A DNA stretch of 64,000 nucleotides from Puteibacter caeruleilacunae (GCA_005217565.1 SJCO01000003.1:248001-312000); one strand, 5' to 3'. Shown: positions 36,401 to 48,119, counted from the stretch's first letter. The notes: generated by a model from the letters alone, not told the origin. Made by a program: numbers and translations.

Positions 36401-36890
36401 CTCCTCGCGTACTACCATCCACCATTACAGTAACACCAGGTAGAGGTGCTCCATCTGGATCAGTAACAACTCCTTTTACTTTGATATTTTTAGTCGCCAT
36501 AACTGGTTGTGGCGACTCCGCTTCTTTTTCTTTCTCTGACTTTTTGAGAATAACTGTCTTGTCGAGAATACGATAGTCATATCCTCGAGGGACAAGGTAC
36601 TTCTTCAGAAAAGCCTCTATTTTGATATTCTTTTCTGAAACTTCCAGCGGAGCTTCCTCTTCAAAGAGATCTCCCTGAAATAGAAATCTAAACTCACTTT
36701 GCTGATCAAAATCCATAAGAATCTGATCAATTGTCACCGATGTATCGGTCACTTTGAGCATTGTTTGCTGGGAATAAACACTTGCATGTCCTTGCAACAA
36801 ACACAACAACAATAGCAATAAAGTTAATTTCATACGCAATAAAACTCCAACTTCCGTTATCCGGAAGCGGGATAAATGTAGTTTTTTCAT
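33405..36890 (-). CDS. SusC/RagA TonB-dependent transporter with STN domain (locus 4)
   Basis: A 1161-residue transporter. A signal region (about 1-41) is followed by a divergent STN domain (about 43-117), a carboxypeptidase-regulatory-like domain (about 135-208, APLPGVTVMVDGSTRG then SFIGMT), EDVTVVAFAKQKKESVL (213-230), a plug (about 222-345, LYGARGANGVILVTTKEG) and a barrel ending NLGVQVSF. The VVAFAKQKKESV box before the plug marks a different SusC lineage from loci 1, 2, 3 and 5; in other Bacteroidota this type accompanies DUF4959/5126/5000 lipoproteins, as here. It imports glycan and signals through FecR encoded 89 bases upstream. Confidence 0.95.
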   Translation of the reverse strand: MKKLHLSRFRITEVGVLLRMKLTLLLLLLCLLQGHASVYSQQTMLKVTDTSVTIDQILMDFDQQSEFRFLFQGDLFEEEAPLEVSEKNIKIEAFLKKYLVPRGYDYRILDKTVILKKSEKEKEAESPQPVMATKNIKVKGVVTDPDGAPLPGVTVMVDGSTRGVITDPDGVYEISVLPTDKLVFSFIGMTSQKVDVANRKTIDLVMKEKAEELEDVTVVAFAKQKKESVLASVETVAPGDLKIPSSNLTTALAGRMSGVISYQRSGEPGQDNAQFFIRGVTTFGYKKDPLILIDGIELSTNDLARLHPDDIAAFSIMKDATATALYGARGANGVILVTTKEGREGKVKVNVRFENSISQATKDLEFADPITYMKLHNEAVKTRDPLGFLLYPQSKIDNTIAGKNPMVYPQTDWQDALLKDYTMNQRLNFNMSGGGKIARYYLAGGVTQDNGILEVDSRNDFNSNIDLKRYLIRSNVNINVTKTTEAVVRMHGTFDDYTGPIHGGSEMYKAIVRTNPVLFPAVYEPDEAHKMTKHTLFGNYGGGNYINPYAELVRGYKEYSTSLMLAQFELKQDFGFITEGLRARVLANTTRKAYYDVVRSFKPFYYEIGSYDNRTDVYELEVLNSTEGKKSLDYEQGGKDVSSTFYTEGAVQYDRTFADKHGVSGLLVGIMRQSEDGNVKDKDGNPSLQASLPSRNLGLSGRFTYSYDSRYFGEFNFGYNGTERFADSERFGFFPSAGAAWYVSNEDFFSSLKKTISKLKVKVTYGLVGNDQIGNKHDRFFYLSNVNLSNGGKGYKWGTDNDYQVDGVSISRYANDQITWETATKTNIGIELGLWDKLDIQADIFHEYRKNILWDRLAFSTFGLQAGTKANVGEASSKGIDISLDYQENFSNGIWVTARGNFTYAKGVFEKVEEPDYSATPWKSKVGQPINQQWGYIAERLFVDDFEVMNSPTQDFGGGVVRGGDIKYRDINGDDKINELDQVPIGQPTSPEIIYGFGFSAGYKNFDVNVFFQGSGRSSFWIDTKATAPFINHSWGGDPFADYQKNNALLKAYADSHWSEANRDIYALWPRLSDDAEPNNTQRSTWFMRNGAFLRLKSVEFGYTLPKKTYSKIGLDDARFYVSGTNLLTFSKFKLWDPEMGGNGLGYPIQSVVNLGVQVSF

Positions 36891-36903
36891 AAATTTGTCA
36901 ATA

Positions 36904-36981
36904 ATCGAATTAGCGTTTCGGTTAATTACATTCTGTATAGAGCGGTCGATAGTGCAAGTATCTTCCGCTCTTTTGTTTTTT
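36904..36981 (+). ncRNA. Candidate DonS-type antisense RNA in fecR-susC gap (locus 4)
   Basis: The plus strand has a TAAATTTG box at 36890-36897 on the susC start. The terminal hairpin AGAGCGG-tc-GATA-gtgcaag-TATC-tt-CCGCTCT (36939-36971) is followed by a T-rich tail to 36981, overlapping the fecR stop. A weak 5-bp hairpin (AATTA/TAATT) lies nearer the 5' end. The predicted RNA is about 78 nt and antisense to the susC leader. The 5' end is estimated; no -33 box is seen. Confidence 0.48.
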
Positions 36982-38131
36982 AGTAGATAGTTAGCCTGTT
37001 CTCATAAGCGGTAATTTTAATTTGTCGTGAAATTTCGATACTCTTTATTATATTACTTAGGTCTTGGTTACGATCAAAGCTACCAGTAAAACATAAATGT
37101 TTAGTTTTCGGATTCTTAAACTCCACCTTGATGTCATACCATCTGGCTAGTGTTTTAAAAATCTGTTCCAGAGTTTCATTATGGAAATAGTAATTTCCAT
37201 CCTTCCAACCTGTATACATTGCTGTTTTTACCTTTTGAGTTGTTAATTTTTTAGTTTCATTTTCCAGTACACTCTGCTGTGATGGGGTTAAGCGTATACC
37301 CTTCTCAATAGAATCATGGTAATTAACTAAAACACTTCCTTCCACCAAGGTTGTTGTGGTAAAAGGTTCGTCATGATAAGCAGTAACATTAAACGAGGTT
37401 CCTAAGACTTCAATCATCTGCCCCACTGTCTTAACCCTAAATGGACGTTTTTTATCTTTCTTAACCTCAAAAAATGCCTCTCCTTCCAATTCAATCACTC
37501 TCTCGTTATCTGCAAAAACTACAGGATACTTAATTTTCGACTCAGCATTTAACCACACTCTCGAACTGTCAGATAGTGTAAGAAAAAACTGTCCTCCCCT
37601 TGGAATAGAAAGTGTATTGTATGTAATTTTCTTCGACGACTTTGGTGTTGTTTTATAATGAATTGATTTTCCTTCACTTTGAATAATTGTCCCTTTTTCC
37701 TTAATCACGATTGGAACTTCATCTGTAAGATCATATGAAGAACCATCATCCAAAATCAAAACAGCTTTATCTGTTCCTGGACTCATCGCTTCACTATAAT
37801 CCTGTTGTTGAGAATCAATATATCGTTGCCAGGTCCAGAATGATGATCCCATAATCAGGATAACAATAGCAGCACGACTCACTACTCGTCTAAATTTTCG
37901 ATAAGCGATCTTCTTTGACAAGTTTGCAAAGCTTGCATCTATTTGGTCCTGTGTCTTTTTCTCTTTAGGACCATTCAAATAATATTTTTCTGCATCTCGA
38001 TAGAATTGCTCTCGCTTCTTCCGATTACCCATCCAATGCCTCAATGATGACTCATCATGTTGTTCGTTGGGTAAGTGAATCTTCCTCCAGATATTTTTGA
38101 AATCTATCGAATTCTTCATTTCTCGTTTCAT
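36980..38131 (-). CDS. FecR-family anti-sigma factor (locus 4)
   Basis: A 383-residue regulator of the longer Bacteroides-type FecR class. Cytoplasmic part about 1-80, transmembrane segment about 83-101, then the insert LILDDGSSYDLTDEVPIVIK (125-145) found in the 380-residue FecR proteins, the FecR domain (about 175-275: GGQFFLTLSDSSRVWLNAES, GEAFFEV, GTSFNVTAY) and a DUF4974-type C-terminal domain (about 315-380, FHNETLEQIFKTLARWYDIK). The start is only 17 bases after the sigma stop. Met5 is a possible alternative start. Confidence 0.94.
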   Translation of the reverse strand: MKREMKNSIDFKNIWRKIHLPNEQHDESSLRHWMGNRKKREQFYRDAEKYYLNGPKEKKTQDQIDASFANLSKKIAYRKFRRVVSRAAIVILIMGSSFWTWQRYIDSQQQDYSEAMSPGTDKAVLILDDGSSYDLTDEVPIVIKEKGTIIQSEGKSIHYKTTPKSSKKITYNTLSIPRGGQFFLTLSDSSRVWLNAESKIKYPVVFADNERVIELEGEAFFEVKKDKKRPFRVKTVGQMIEVLGTSFNVTAYHDEPFTTTTLVEGSVLVNYHDSIEKGIRLTPSQQSVLENETKKLTTQKVKTAMYTGWKDGNYYFHNETLEQIFKTLARWYDIKVEFKNPKTKHLCFTGSFDRNQDLSNIIKSIEISRQIKITAYENRLTIY

Positions 38132-38148
38132 GCTTGTTTTCTTAATCC

Positions 38149-38703
38149 CTAAAACAGGAATAAACCATTTACAGAGTTGTTAAACTTTATTCTCAGCTTT
38201 GACGTAGCCCTTTTCAACTGAGTCTTCACCGTATTCTCAGAAATGTTTAAATGTTCAGAAATCTCTCGATTCTTCATATTATCAAGATATTTCATTCTAA
38301 ACACCTTAGCCATCTCAGGGGGAAGCTGGCAAATTGCTCTCTTTAATTGTTGAAAAAGACTTTCCTCCTCTATATCTTCAAAACCAATTCCCGTAACCAT
38401 AGATTCCAGATAAAGGATATTCGATCTGTCACTAATTTCAAGGTCACGCAAATGGTTATTGCATTTATTTCGAACCGTCTGATACAAATAAGCTTTAATT
38501 GATGTATGAATAACAAGATCTGAGGCATTCTCCCATAGATATATAAACACACCATGAACAATATCTTCACACACCTGACTATTGAAAACATAGCCTTCAG
38601 CGAGAGATATCAACGCCTGATAATATTCATAATACAACTCTTCAAATACCGATTTATTCCCCTTCTGCAATTGCCTTAAGAGGATTCGATCTTCTACACT
38701 CAT
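38149..38703 (-). CDS. ECF RNA polymerase sigma factor (locus 4)
   Basis: A 184-residue ECF factor of the Bacteroides RpoE/FecI-like PUL type. Region 2: FEELYYEYYQALISLAEGYV, then CEDIVHGVFIYLWENASD. Region 4: LPPEMAKVFRMKYLDN, then the helix-turn-helix NREISEHLNISENTVKTQLK. Tightly coupled to fecR. No TAnnTTTG box is evident upstream. Two copies of a 12-bp direct repeat lie about 130-155 bases upstream (38832-38858). Confidence 0.94.
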   Translation of the reverse strand: MSVEDRILLRQLQKGNKSVFEELYYEYYQALISLAEGYVFNSQVCEDIVHGVFIYLWENASDLVIHTSIKAYLYQTVRNKCNNHLRDLEISDRSNILYLESMVTGIGFEDIEEESLFQQLKRAICQLPPEMAKVFRMKYLDNMKNREISEHLNISENTVKTQLKRATSKLRIKFNNSVNGLFLF

Positions 38704-39005
38704 AAAGTCTGCATCATTTAGTTCTGTTAGTCTACAATGCGTCGTTAGTTAACGCCCTTCATATATAGAGGCACTTGAGAAATTAAAAACGGGTGACAAG
38801 CATGAAAAAAAACTTTCATTTTATTACCCTGCACATAATCCACAATCACATAATCCACTAATATAGTGCCCATTAAGAAAACAACGAAAATTTATTTTTT
38901 TGTTCAAAAAAAACTATAAACTTCCTTTACATGCAATGATGAGGGCATCATTTGTCCCATTCAAATCTGATACAAGGTTCAAACATGCCCTCAAATATTC
39001 ATTAG
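38704..39005. other. 302-bp gap: direct repeat and terminator-like hairpin
   Basis: No coding frame is supported. CACATAATCCAC occurs twice at 38832-38843 and 38847-38858 (15-base period), upstream of the locus 4 sigma gene. Next to the GH2 stop, GAGGGCAT-ca-TTTG (38941-38954) pairs with CAAA-c-ATGCCCTC (38980-38992); it lacks a T-run on the minus strand but probably marks the end of the GH2 transcript. A run of A and T bases lies between these elements. Confidence 0.6.
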
Positions 39006-41864
39006 TTATTGAAACAATTCAATCTCCCGAATTCCCAATAATCCATTTCCTGGTTTCACCGATTCCAACTTAACCTTCACAAATTTTACTCCTTTGGCAT
39101 TCCACTCTTCCAAATCAAAATTGTGCCCTGTTTGAGAATCATGATAAACTTTCTTCCACTCTTCTCCATCTTTCGATACCAATATTGAAAACTCATACCA
39201 GTTGCTATCCTTCTCCCAAACAATAAGACTTCCATTCAGATCAGTTGCTTTTTTAAGCTCGATATCTATCCATTGATTCTTATTGTCTGCAGCAAACCAC
39301 CAGGTCTCCCGATCTCCGTCTGTTAAATTATCGAGCTTAGATCCCTCTCGTGTACTACTAACTGTTACTTTAAAATCATCTATTTTAGTCAATCCATCAC
39401 CTTTCCCTTCTGCTGGATGATTTTCTACTCTTCGTATCCGCTTAGGTTGAGCCTCCAACGGTCCCTCAACAAATACCTCTGATGAACTAACAGACTTTGA
39501 GTTTAGTTTCGTTGTTCCTAGACGATCATTCTCAACTGTAACAACATATTTTCCTTGCTTAGTAGTACTCCTAATCCAGATAGCAGCAACACCACCTTCT
39601 GCTTTCACGGGATTAGCTCCAATCAAACGACCTTCACCTTTAATATCAACTAAGATCTCTCCATCGAAATCAGGAACTAATGTACCATCTTTATCTACAG
39701 CCTTAATATACATCATAGCCATATCACTTCCATCCGCAGTCAAATACTTATTGATGTGATCTAACTCCACCACCAATGACTTTTCTTCCTGTGGAGTTCG
39801 AACTTCATGTTTAGCTACCACTTTACCATTGATTAAACCTTCGGCACTTAAGCGCCCCTTTTCCCACATTACATTTTTAAATGTAAAAACAGGATGGTTA
39901 ACATGATTAACAGGATGATCCTCTAATCCTTCATTATAAAATTTATCAGGTTTCTGTGTCCCAATTAATTTACCATTCAGGTAAAGTTTAATTACATCAC
40001 AATTACTATAGACATTCACATCCTTCAAAGAGCTCTCTCTCCAATATGATCCTATAAAAACCATAGGTCCTGATTTTATATCTTTCAGGATAACTTTAGG
40101 ATCTCTTTGACTTTGCAAAAAGTAATAACAAAACTTCTCATATCGATCTAATCCCCACACCCCACAACGAGCAATGTTATTTGTAGCTCCTCTATTATGA
40201 TCAAATCCTACCCAAAGGGCATAACCTGCCATATTGGAATTAGCATTCACTCCATACCAATCCCAGTAACCATCTCCATTCAAATCTTTTTGTCGCGCCA
40301 ATGATTGATAAACCATGGAGTGCTCATCATCTCTGTTGGCCCAATCTCCCCAAGTAAATCCTTCATCATTTTTATGAATTCCACAATAACGGTTATCATC
40401 ACCCCACTCTCGCGTAAATGATGGAAGAGAAGCATCCGGCACCTTGTAATTCACATCATACATTCTGTGTTCAGGATATTCAAAGTCACAAGCTGCAAAA
40501 CTCTCTGATGATTCTTCCTTACTTATTTCATAAGTTTTCCTTGCATATGCTGCACTGTATCTTGTTTCGTTAAGAATCGTTTCATACAGTACCACTGAAG
40601 GATGATTTCGATCGCGACGAATTAAGTCTCTTAAGTTTTGATAACTCTGACTCTTAAACTGCTCGCTTTCCTTATACCAATGCCACCCTGGGATACATGC
40701 AATTACTGTTAATCCCAACTCATCACAAGCATCCATAAAGGCTGGATCTAAAGGATAGTGACCAGCCCGAACATTATTAAAACCTGCTTCACGAAGTTTC
40801 AAGGCATCCAGGCGCTGAACATTTTCGGGTAAAGCATTTCCTACATAAATCCCATCCTGGTGACGATTTGCTCCATTTAATAGCAAGCGTTCACCATTGA
40901 TATAAAATCCATCCTTCTCCCATTTTATCTCCCGTATTCCAATACGAGTAACTACTTCGTCAATTACGATATCATCCTTAACCACCTTTGTTATCAGGCG
41001 GTACAAATTAGGATTATTAGGATGCCATAATTGAGGATCTTTTACGTCTAGAGTAGATAAAAAATGTTGATCTGACTTTCCAGATAACACCTTTGGATTT
41101 CCTTCTGATTCTGCAACAATCTTACCTGTTTCGCCTACTAATTCATTTTTAATCTTAAGCGTCACATCACTCGCATGCACATTTTCCACATGAGTCTTAA
41201 CCTTGATTACAGCAGATTTCTCTGATACATTTTCAAACGTAACATGAATACCTCCGCCACCAATTTTATTAGCATGAACAGCATCTGTAATGTGCAGCTT
41301 ATCAGCTATAATCATGTGAACACTTCGATAAATACCTCCCTGATACGTCATATCCAGTCCTGTAAGGTTACGACCTGGAGGAATTTCCTCATTATCACGA
41401 TTATCCGCTCTAACAAGAATCTCATTCACTCGCTTACCATCAAACATTAGTTCTGAACTAACATCTACGCAAAACGGCAGGTAGCCCCCCAAATGCTTGG
41501 CTAATTTCTTCCCATTTACCCAAACATCGGCCTCCTGCATAACAGCCTCAAATTTTATCAGAACAGTTTTATTTTCCCACGCAGGATCTGCAATAAATTT
41601 CCTCTTATACCAGCACACACCTTGCCAGTGGGTTGTAAACTCTTTAAGCTCTATTTTTGGTGTATGTGGTAAATGTACTTCTTCCCATTTTATCTCAGCA
41701 CGATTGTCTAAAGGTGTTACTGATTCATGTTTCTCCTGAATACAAAATTCCCAGTTGGTATTCATATTCAACACTTTCCTCGGTGACACGCCATCAACTT
41801 GAGCATATACAAGATTGATAATAGATAATAGTCCTCCAAGAACAATTCCAAACTTGATGTTCAT
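39006..41864 (-). CDS. Secreted glycoside hydrolase family 2 with C-terminal F5/8-type domain
   Basis: A 952-residue GH2 enzyme. The signal peptide ends near 21 (LVYAQ). A sugar-binding jelly-roll domain (about 30-190), an immunoglobulin-like domain (about 195-315) and a TIM barrel (about 318-620) follow; VHLPHTP, VNGKKLAKHLGGYLPF and NGANRHQDG are GH2 marks. The acid/base pair is Asn432-Glu433 in YETILNETR and the nucleophile is probably Glu486 in FTREWGDD. Further Ig-like domains and a discoidin-like domain (about 820-952: NLTDGDRETWWFAADNKNQW, VKFVKVKLESVK) complete it. The acid/base context (HPSVVLYETILNET) departs from the usual HPSVxxWSxGNE, so this is not a standard LacZ. Beta-galactosidase is most likely, but beta-glucuronidase or another GH2 activity remains possible. 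Confidence 0.9.
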   Translation of the reverse strand: MNIKFGIVLGGLLSIINLVYAQVDGVSPRKVLNMNTNWEFCIQEKHESVTPLDNRAEIKWEEVHLPHTPKIELKEFTTHWQGVCWYKRKFIADPAWENKTVLIKFEAVMQEADVWVNGKKLAKHLGGYLPFCVDVSSELMFDGKRVNEILVRADNRDNEEIPPGRNLTGLDMTYQGGIYRSVHMIIADKLHITDAVHANKIGGGGIHVTFENVSEKSAVIKVKTHVENVHASDVTLKIKNELVGETGKIVAESEGNPKVLSGKSDQHFLSTLDVKDPQLWHPNNPNLYRLITKVVKDDIVIDEVVTRIGIREIKWEKDGFYINGERLLLNGANRHQDGIYVGNALPENVQRLDALKLREAGFNNVRAGHYPLDPAFMDACDELGLTVIACIPGWHWYKESEQFKSQSYQNLRDLIRRDRNHPSVVLYETILNETRYSAAYARKTYEISKEESSESFAACDFEYPEHRMYDVNYKVPDASLPSFTREWGDDNRYCGIHKNDEGFTWGDWANRDDEHSMVYQSLARQKDLNGDGYWDWYGVNANSNMAGYALWVGFDHNRGATNNIARCGVWGLDRYEKFCYYFLQSQRDPKVILKDIKSGPMVFIGSYWRESSLKDVNVYSNCDVIKLYLNGKLIGTQKPDKFYNEGLEDHPVNHVNHPVFTFKNVMWEKGRLSAEGLINGKVVAKHEVRTPQEEKSLVVELDHINKYLTADGSDMAMMYIKAVDKDGTLVPDFDGEILVDIKGEGRLIGANPVKAEGGVAAIWIRSTTKQGKYVVTVENDRLGTTKLNSKSVSSSEVFVEGPLEAQPKRIRRVENHPAEGKGDGLTKIDDFKVTVSSTREGSKLDNLTDGDRETWWFAADNKNQWIDIELKKATDLNGSLIVWEKDSNWYEFSILVSKDGEEWKKVYHDSQTGHNFDLEEWNAKGVKFVKVKLESVKPGNGLLGIREIELFQ

Positions 41865-41976
41865 AATTCTAATTAGTTAATGAATAATCTTCTTTATATA
41901 CCAGACCTAAATAACCAGACTATCATACAACTAACACGGGATCAATTATAATTCCCGAATTTATCTTTAGAATTTT

Positions 41977-43074
41977 TTAAATCTTCACATATGTCTTTTT
42001 CCGATCGAGATAACGAAAAATCATCCACAGAAGAATTAAAGCCATACAACTTACTACCAATGGATACCACTGGTTTAAATAAGTTTTAAAACCAAATAAA
42101 AGTTTCTCCGCAATGGCTCCCAGATTAATGAAGCGATTGTAGGCAAATAGCATATATACCAACAATGCGTTCTTACCTAAAACGACAAATGGTGCTGCCC
42201 ATTTTTTATAGTCAGCAACATCAATAATCAAATAAAACAGACTAAGCAGAAGAACACAATATCCTCCAGAGATCAATGTGAAAGAGCTCGACCAAAGTTT
42301 TTTGATGCAAGGTTCATGCAGAGTAAGCGTATAACCTGCAATTGTTAATAATACACCAAACAACGCAATCTTTTTGAGCTTATCAATCTTCGCGACATTT
42401 AAACTTGTTAGGATGTGGCCCGCAAAAACTCCCAACATAACCGTAACAGTAAAAGTCATTCCAGCTAAAATCCAAGGATATTCAGGATTTCCCATGTGTG
42501 ATTCATAAACCATCTTATCAATATAGATAGCTAAATTCCCATCGACTGAGAGATCAAATCCCGGAGTAAAGTTCATCAATGCCCAGTAACAAATAAGCAA
42601 TCCAGAGGTCACAACGATCTGCCACTTTATCTCCTTCAACAATAAGATAAATGAAGCTCCAAGATAACCAACTGCAATTGCTTGTAATGTATTTGAAAAG
42701 AAATCAATTTTCGACCACTCCCATGATAACAAGTTACCTTGATAAATCATTCCCAACAACCATAGAATAAAAAAACGTTTGATAACATGAGTATAAACTT
42801 TTCTTTTTCCTTGTGTTTCCAATCTTTTTCTAAAAGAAAAAACCAACGAGCACCCCGTTATAAAAAGGAAAAGTGGCATAATAATATCCATAAAAGTAAA
42901 GCCAATCCATTTGGCATGATGCATTTGGTCTGCTAATAATTTTGTTGAATCATTCCCTAGAGCTTTATCTAGATTGGTTATGGCTGTTGCCCCTCCGGCA
43001 ATCCAAACCATATCAAATCCACGCAATGCATCAATCGACATAAGTCGTTCAGACTTTGCAGGTTTACTTTCCAT
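41977..43074 (-). CDS. NagX-like / HGSNAT-related membrane protein (DUF5009-type)
   Basis: A 365-residue multi-pass membrane protein with about ten hydrophobic segments. The N-terminus ERLMSIDALRGFDMVWIAG carries the RGFDM signature of the heparan-alpha-glucosaminide N-acetyltransferase (HGSNAT)/NagX family, followed by FTFMDIIMPLFLFITGCSLV. HGSNAT acetylates terminal glucosamine across the lysosomal membrane; bacterial relatives sit in amino-sugar loci, where transport or acyl transfer has been proposed. Between a GH20 and a GH2 gene it is likely to handle HexNAc or its oligosaccharides at the inner membrane. It has its own -7 box (43126-43133), after the GH20 terminator is passed. Function is inferred from family and context. 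Confidence 0.85.
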   Translation of the reverse strand: MESKPAKSERLMSIDALRGFDMVWIAGGATAITNLDKALGNDSTKLLADQMHHAKWIGFTFMDIIMPLFLFITGCSLVFSFRKRLETQGKRKVYTHVIKRFFILWLLGMIYQGNLLSWEWSKIDFFSNTLQAIAVGYLGASFILLLKEIKWQIVVTSGLLICYWALMNFTPGFDLSVDGNLAIYIDKMVYESHMGNPEYPWILAGMTFTVTVMLGVFAGHILTSLNVAKIDKLKKIALFGVLLTIAGYTLTLHEPCIKKLWSSSFTLISGGYCVLLLSLFYLIIDVADYKKWAAPFVVLGKNALLVYMLFAYNRFINLGAIAEKLLFGFKTYLNQWYPLVVSCMALILLWMIFRYLDRKKTYVKI

Positions 43075-43125
43075 AAGTACATGTAGGTTAAGTTAATAAA
43101 TCTGGTTAATAAGGTTAATACGCAC

Positions 43126-43133
43126 CAAATCTA
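43126..43133 (-). promoter_or_regulatory. -7 promoter box (TAGATTTG) upstream of the NagX-like gene
   Basis: CAAATCTA on the plus strand reads TAGATTTG on the minus strand, matching TAnnTTTG, 51 bases upstream of the start at 43074 and just after the GH20 terminator. The -33 element is poor. The same octamer occurs upstream of the LacZ-type GH2 gene. Confidence 0.4.
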
Positions 43134-43153
43134 TCAATTAAAATCAAATAATA

Positions 43154-43187
43154 AAAGCCTCCATTCCATATTAGAAACGAAGGCTTT
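43154..43187 (-). terminator. Terminator after the minus-strand GH20 gene
   Basis: On the minus strand AAAGCCT (43181-43187) pairs with AGGCTTT (43154-43160) across a 20-base loop, followed by TATTATT. It lies 28 bases after the GH20 stop. Confidence 0.65.
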
Positions 43188-43214
43188 CTATTTTATATTA
43201 GAGAAACTTTGGTT

Positions 43215-44810
43215 CTATAATTCAATTGGAGGTCTAAAGTTGATTCCCTTCTTCATTAGAATAATCAAATGATGAGGTAATTTTTCTTTAAACTTCTCCC
43301 ATGAACGATTATTCATCTCCGTCCAACCTGCATCTGCCAATGCAAATGCACGCGGATAAGTCATATAGAAAATACGGTCCATGTTTTTCATTGATTCTCC
43401 CCACATGGTTGCCTCAACACCACGAATAAATTTACCGTCCTCTTTGGATAATCCATATCCTGGATCAAACTCATAGGTTTTCTTTAACGTTAATACAGGA
43501 ATCCATGCAGGCAAATACTCCTTGTCACTCATTGATTGAGGGTAATCAAAATAAGCATGTTCACCAGGCACACAAATCAACTGCAAGTTCTGTTTCTTAC
43601 AATCAGCAATAACTTCTTTAGCAGTTCCCAGACGCCATAATGAAACAGTTTCACCAGCCGGGTAATGGTGACCACCTTCGTGCCAAAATATTATTTTCTT
43701 ATCATATTTCGCAGCGATCTTGGTGATCTCAGCAAAAAGATGATCCATCAACTCGTCATCTTTTTTCAGTCCTTCTTTTGACTTCAATTGCTGACATTTT
43801 GGACATTTAGACCAAGCGTCTTTATTTACTTCATCTCCACCAACATGTATCTCCTTACAGGTAAATATTGTAGACATCTCCTGAATTATCGTCTCATAAA
43901 ACTCATAGAATTTAGGATTCCCTATGCAAATAGGTTCCGCATGTGGATACGCCTCATGAATTTCAGCAGTCAACGTTGTATCAGGAAAACAAGCATATTC
44001 AGGATAAGCAGTAAGCAATGCATGTCCATGCCCTGGGATATCTATCTCAGGAAGAAGATCCACATGACGTTCGTTAGCATAAGCCACCAAGTCTTTCAAT
44101 TGTTCCTGTGTATAAAATCCTCCCTTCAGAATTCCATCATCATGTGTTGCATCTCTTTTCGAACCAACCTCCGTCAAGCGAGGATACTTTTTTATTTCGA
44201 TACGCCATCCATGATCATCAGTCAAGTGAAAATGTAAAGTGTTAAACTTATAGAAAGACATTGCGTCGATGTAACGTTCTACATCCTCAACAGGAATAAA
44301 ATGACGGGCAGGATCGAGCATCAATGAACGATATCCGAAACGAGGCGCATCTTCAATAGACACTTCCTTAACACGATGTTCAGTAGATAATTTTGGGTAA
44401 GAATCAAGGTACTGTACTAAAGTCTGCACACCATAAAACAAGCCAACTTCAGTAGAAGCCTTAATTACAATACCCTTTTTGCCTATACTTAGTGTATATC
44501 CCTGAGTATTATCTACTTTCTTATCCCGGATAAATTTAACTTGAAGCACATCTGCTGACGTGTTTTCAACTTTTTTAAAGGCATCCTTTACTTGAGAGAT
44601 TAAATGTTTATCATCATCAAATCCCTTAAAGGATGTGACAATATCATTAGATAACGTAATCCATTCAATTCCAACTCTCATTGAGTTTGGTTCTGGAAAA
44701 ATATTTGGTTCTTGTGCATACGCACCTATCCCAATTATCAGCACCACTGCCAATAATAAAGACTTTAAAGCAACTCCTGATTGCTTTAATCCTTTCAATA
44801 AATAATTCAT
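43215..44810 (-). CDS. Secreted beta-N-acetylhexosaminidase, GH20
   Basis: A 531-residue exo-acting hexosaminidase that removes terminal beta-GlcNAc or beta-GalNAc by substrate-assisted catalysis. The signal region is about 1-32 (ends GAYAQ). A GH20b-type N-terminal domain (about 35-150) precedes the catalytic barrel: RSLMLDPARHFIPVEDVERY (161-180), LHFHLTDDHGWRIEIKKYP (192-210), LPEIDIPGHGHALLTAYPEY (253-272) and the catalytic pair Asp326-Glu327 in HVGGDEVNKDAW. It has a terminator on each side (44846-44880 and 43154-43187), so it may be a single-gene transcript. A second GH20 lies at 56254-57825. Confidence 0.96.
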   Translation of the reverse strand: MNYLLKGLKQSGVALKSLLLAVVLIIGIGAYAQEPNIFPEPNSMRVGIEWITLSNDIVTSFKGFDDDKHLISQVKDAFKKVENTSADVLQVKFIRDKKVDNTQGYTLSIGKKGIVIKASTEVGLFYGVQTLVQYLDSYPKLSTEHRVKEVSIEDAPRFGYRSLMLDPARHFIPVEDVERYIDAMSFYKFNTLHFHLTDDHGWRIEIKKYPRLTEVGSKRDATHDDGILKGGFYTQEQLKDLVAYANERHVDLLPEIDIPGHGHALLTAYPEYACFPDTTLTAEIHEAYPHAEPICIGNPKFYEFYETIIQEMSTIFTCKEIHVGGDEVNKDAWSKCPKCQQLKSKEGLKKDDELMDHLFAEITKIAAKYDKKIIFWHEGGHHYPAGETVSLWRLGTAKEVIADCKKQNLQLICVPGEHAYFDYPQSMSDKEYLPAWIPVLTLKKTYEFDPGYGLSKEDGKFIRGVEATMWGESMKNMDRIFYMTYPRAFALADAGWTEMNNRSWEKFKEKLPHHLIILMKKGINFRPPIEL

Positions 44811-44845
44811 ACGTGTGTTGTGTTGTTGTGTGTTAATCTTATACT

Positions 44846-44880
44846 AAAAAAGGGACAAGCCTTATTGCAGACTTGTCCCT
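44846..44880 (-). terminator. Terminator after the LacZ-type GH2 gene
   Basis: On the minus strand AGGGACAAG (44872-44880) pairs with CTTGTCCCT (44851-44859; a 9-bp stem), followed directly by a T-run. It begins within 7 bases of the GH2 stop. Confidence 0.88.
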
Positions 44881-44886
44881 GTAATA

Positions 44887-47994
<3,108 letters not shown>

Positions 47995-48046
47995 CTAATA
48001 ATTCATCTGGTCGTTCAACACAACTGGTTGGTACTGTGCTGATCCA

Positions 48047-48054
48047 CAAATCTA
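48047..48054 (-). promoter_or_regulatory. -7 promoter box (TAGATTTG) upstream of the LacZ-type GH2 gene
   Basis: CAAATCTA on the plus strand reads TAGATTTG on the minus strand, 74 bases before the GH2 start. The -33 element is not convincing. It is identical to the box upstream of the NagX-like gene. Confidence 0.4.
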
Positions 48055-48119
48055 CAATCAATCTTTAGAAATACCATATACTTAAGGAAAGATTTAACAA
48101 ATCCTTACACCTGATTACT

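Noticed and set aside
41937-41957. CGGGA...TCCCG hairpin after the NagX-like gene
   Set aside because: The stem is only 5 bp and no T-run follows on the minus strand; not enough to call a terminator.
43788-44237. 149-residue plus-strand open frame
   Set aside because: It is antisense to the GH20 catalytic region, shows no domain and has no promoter.
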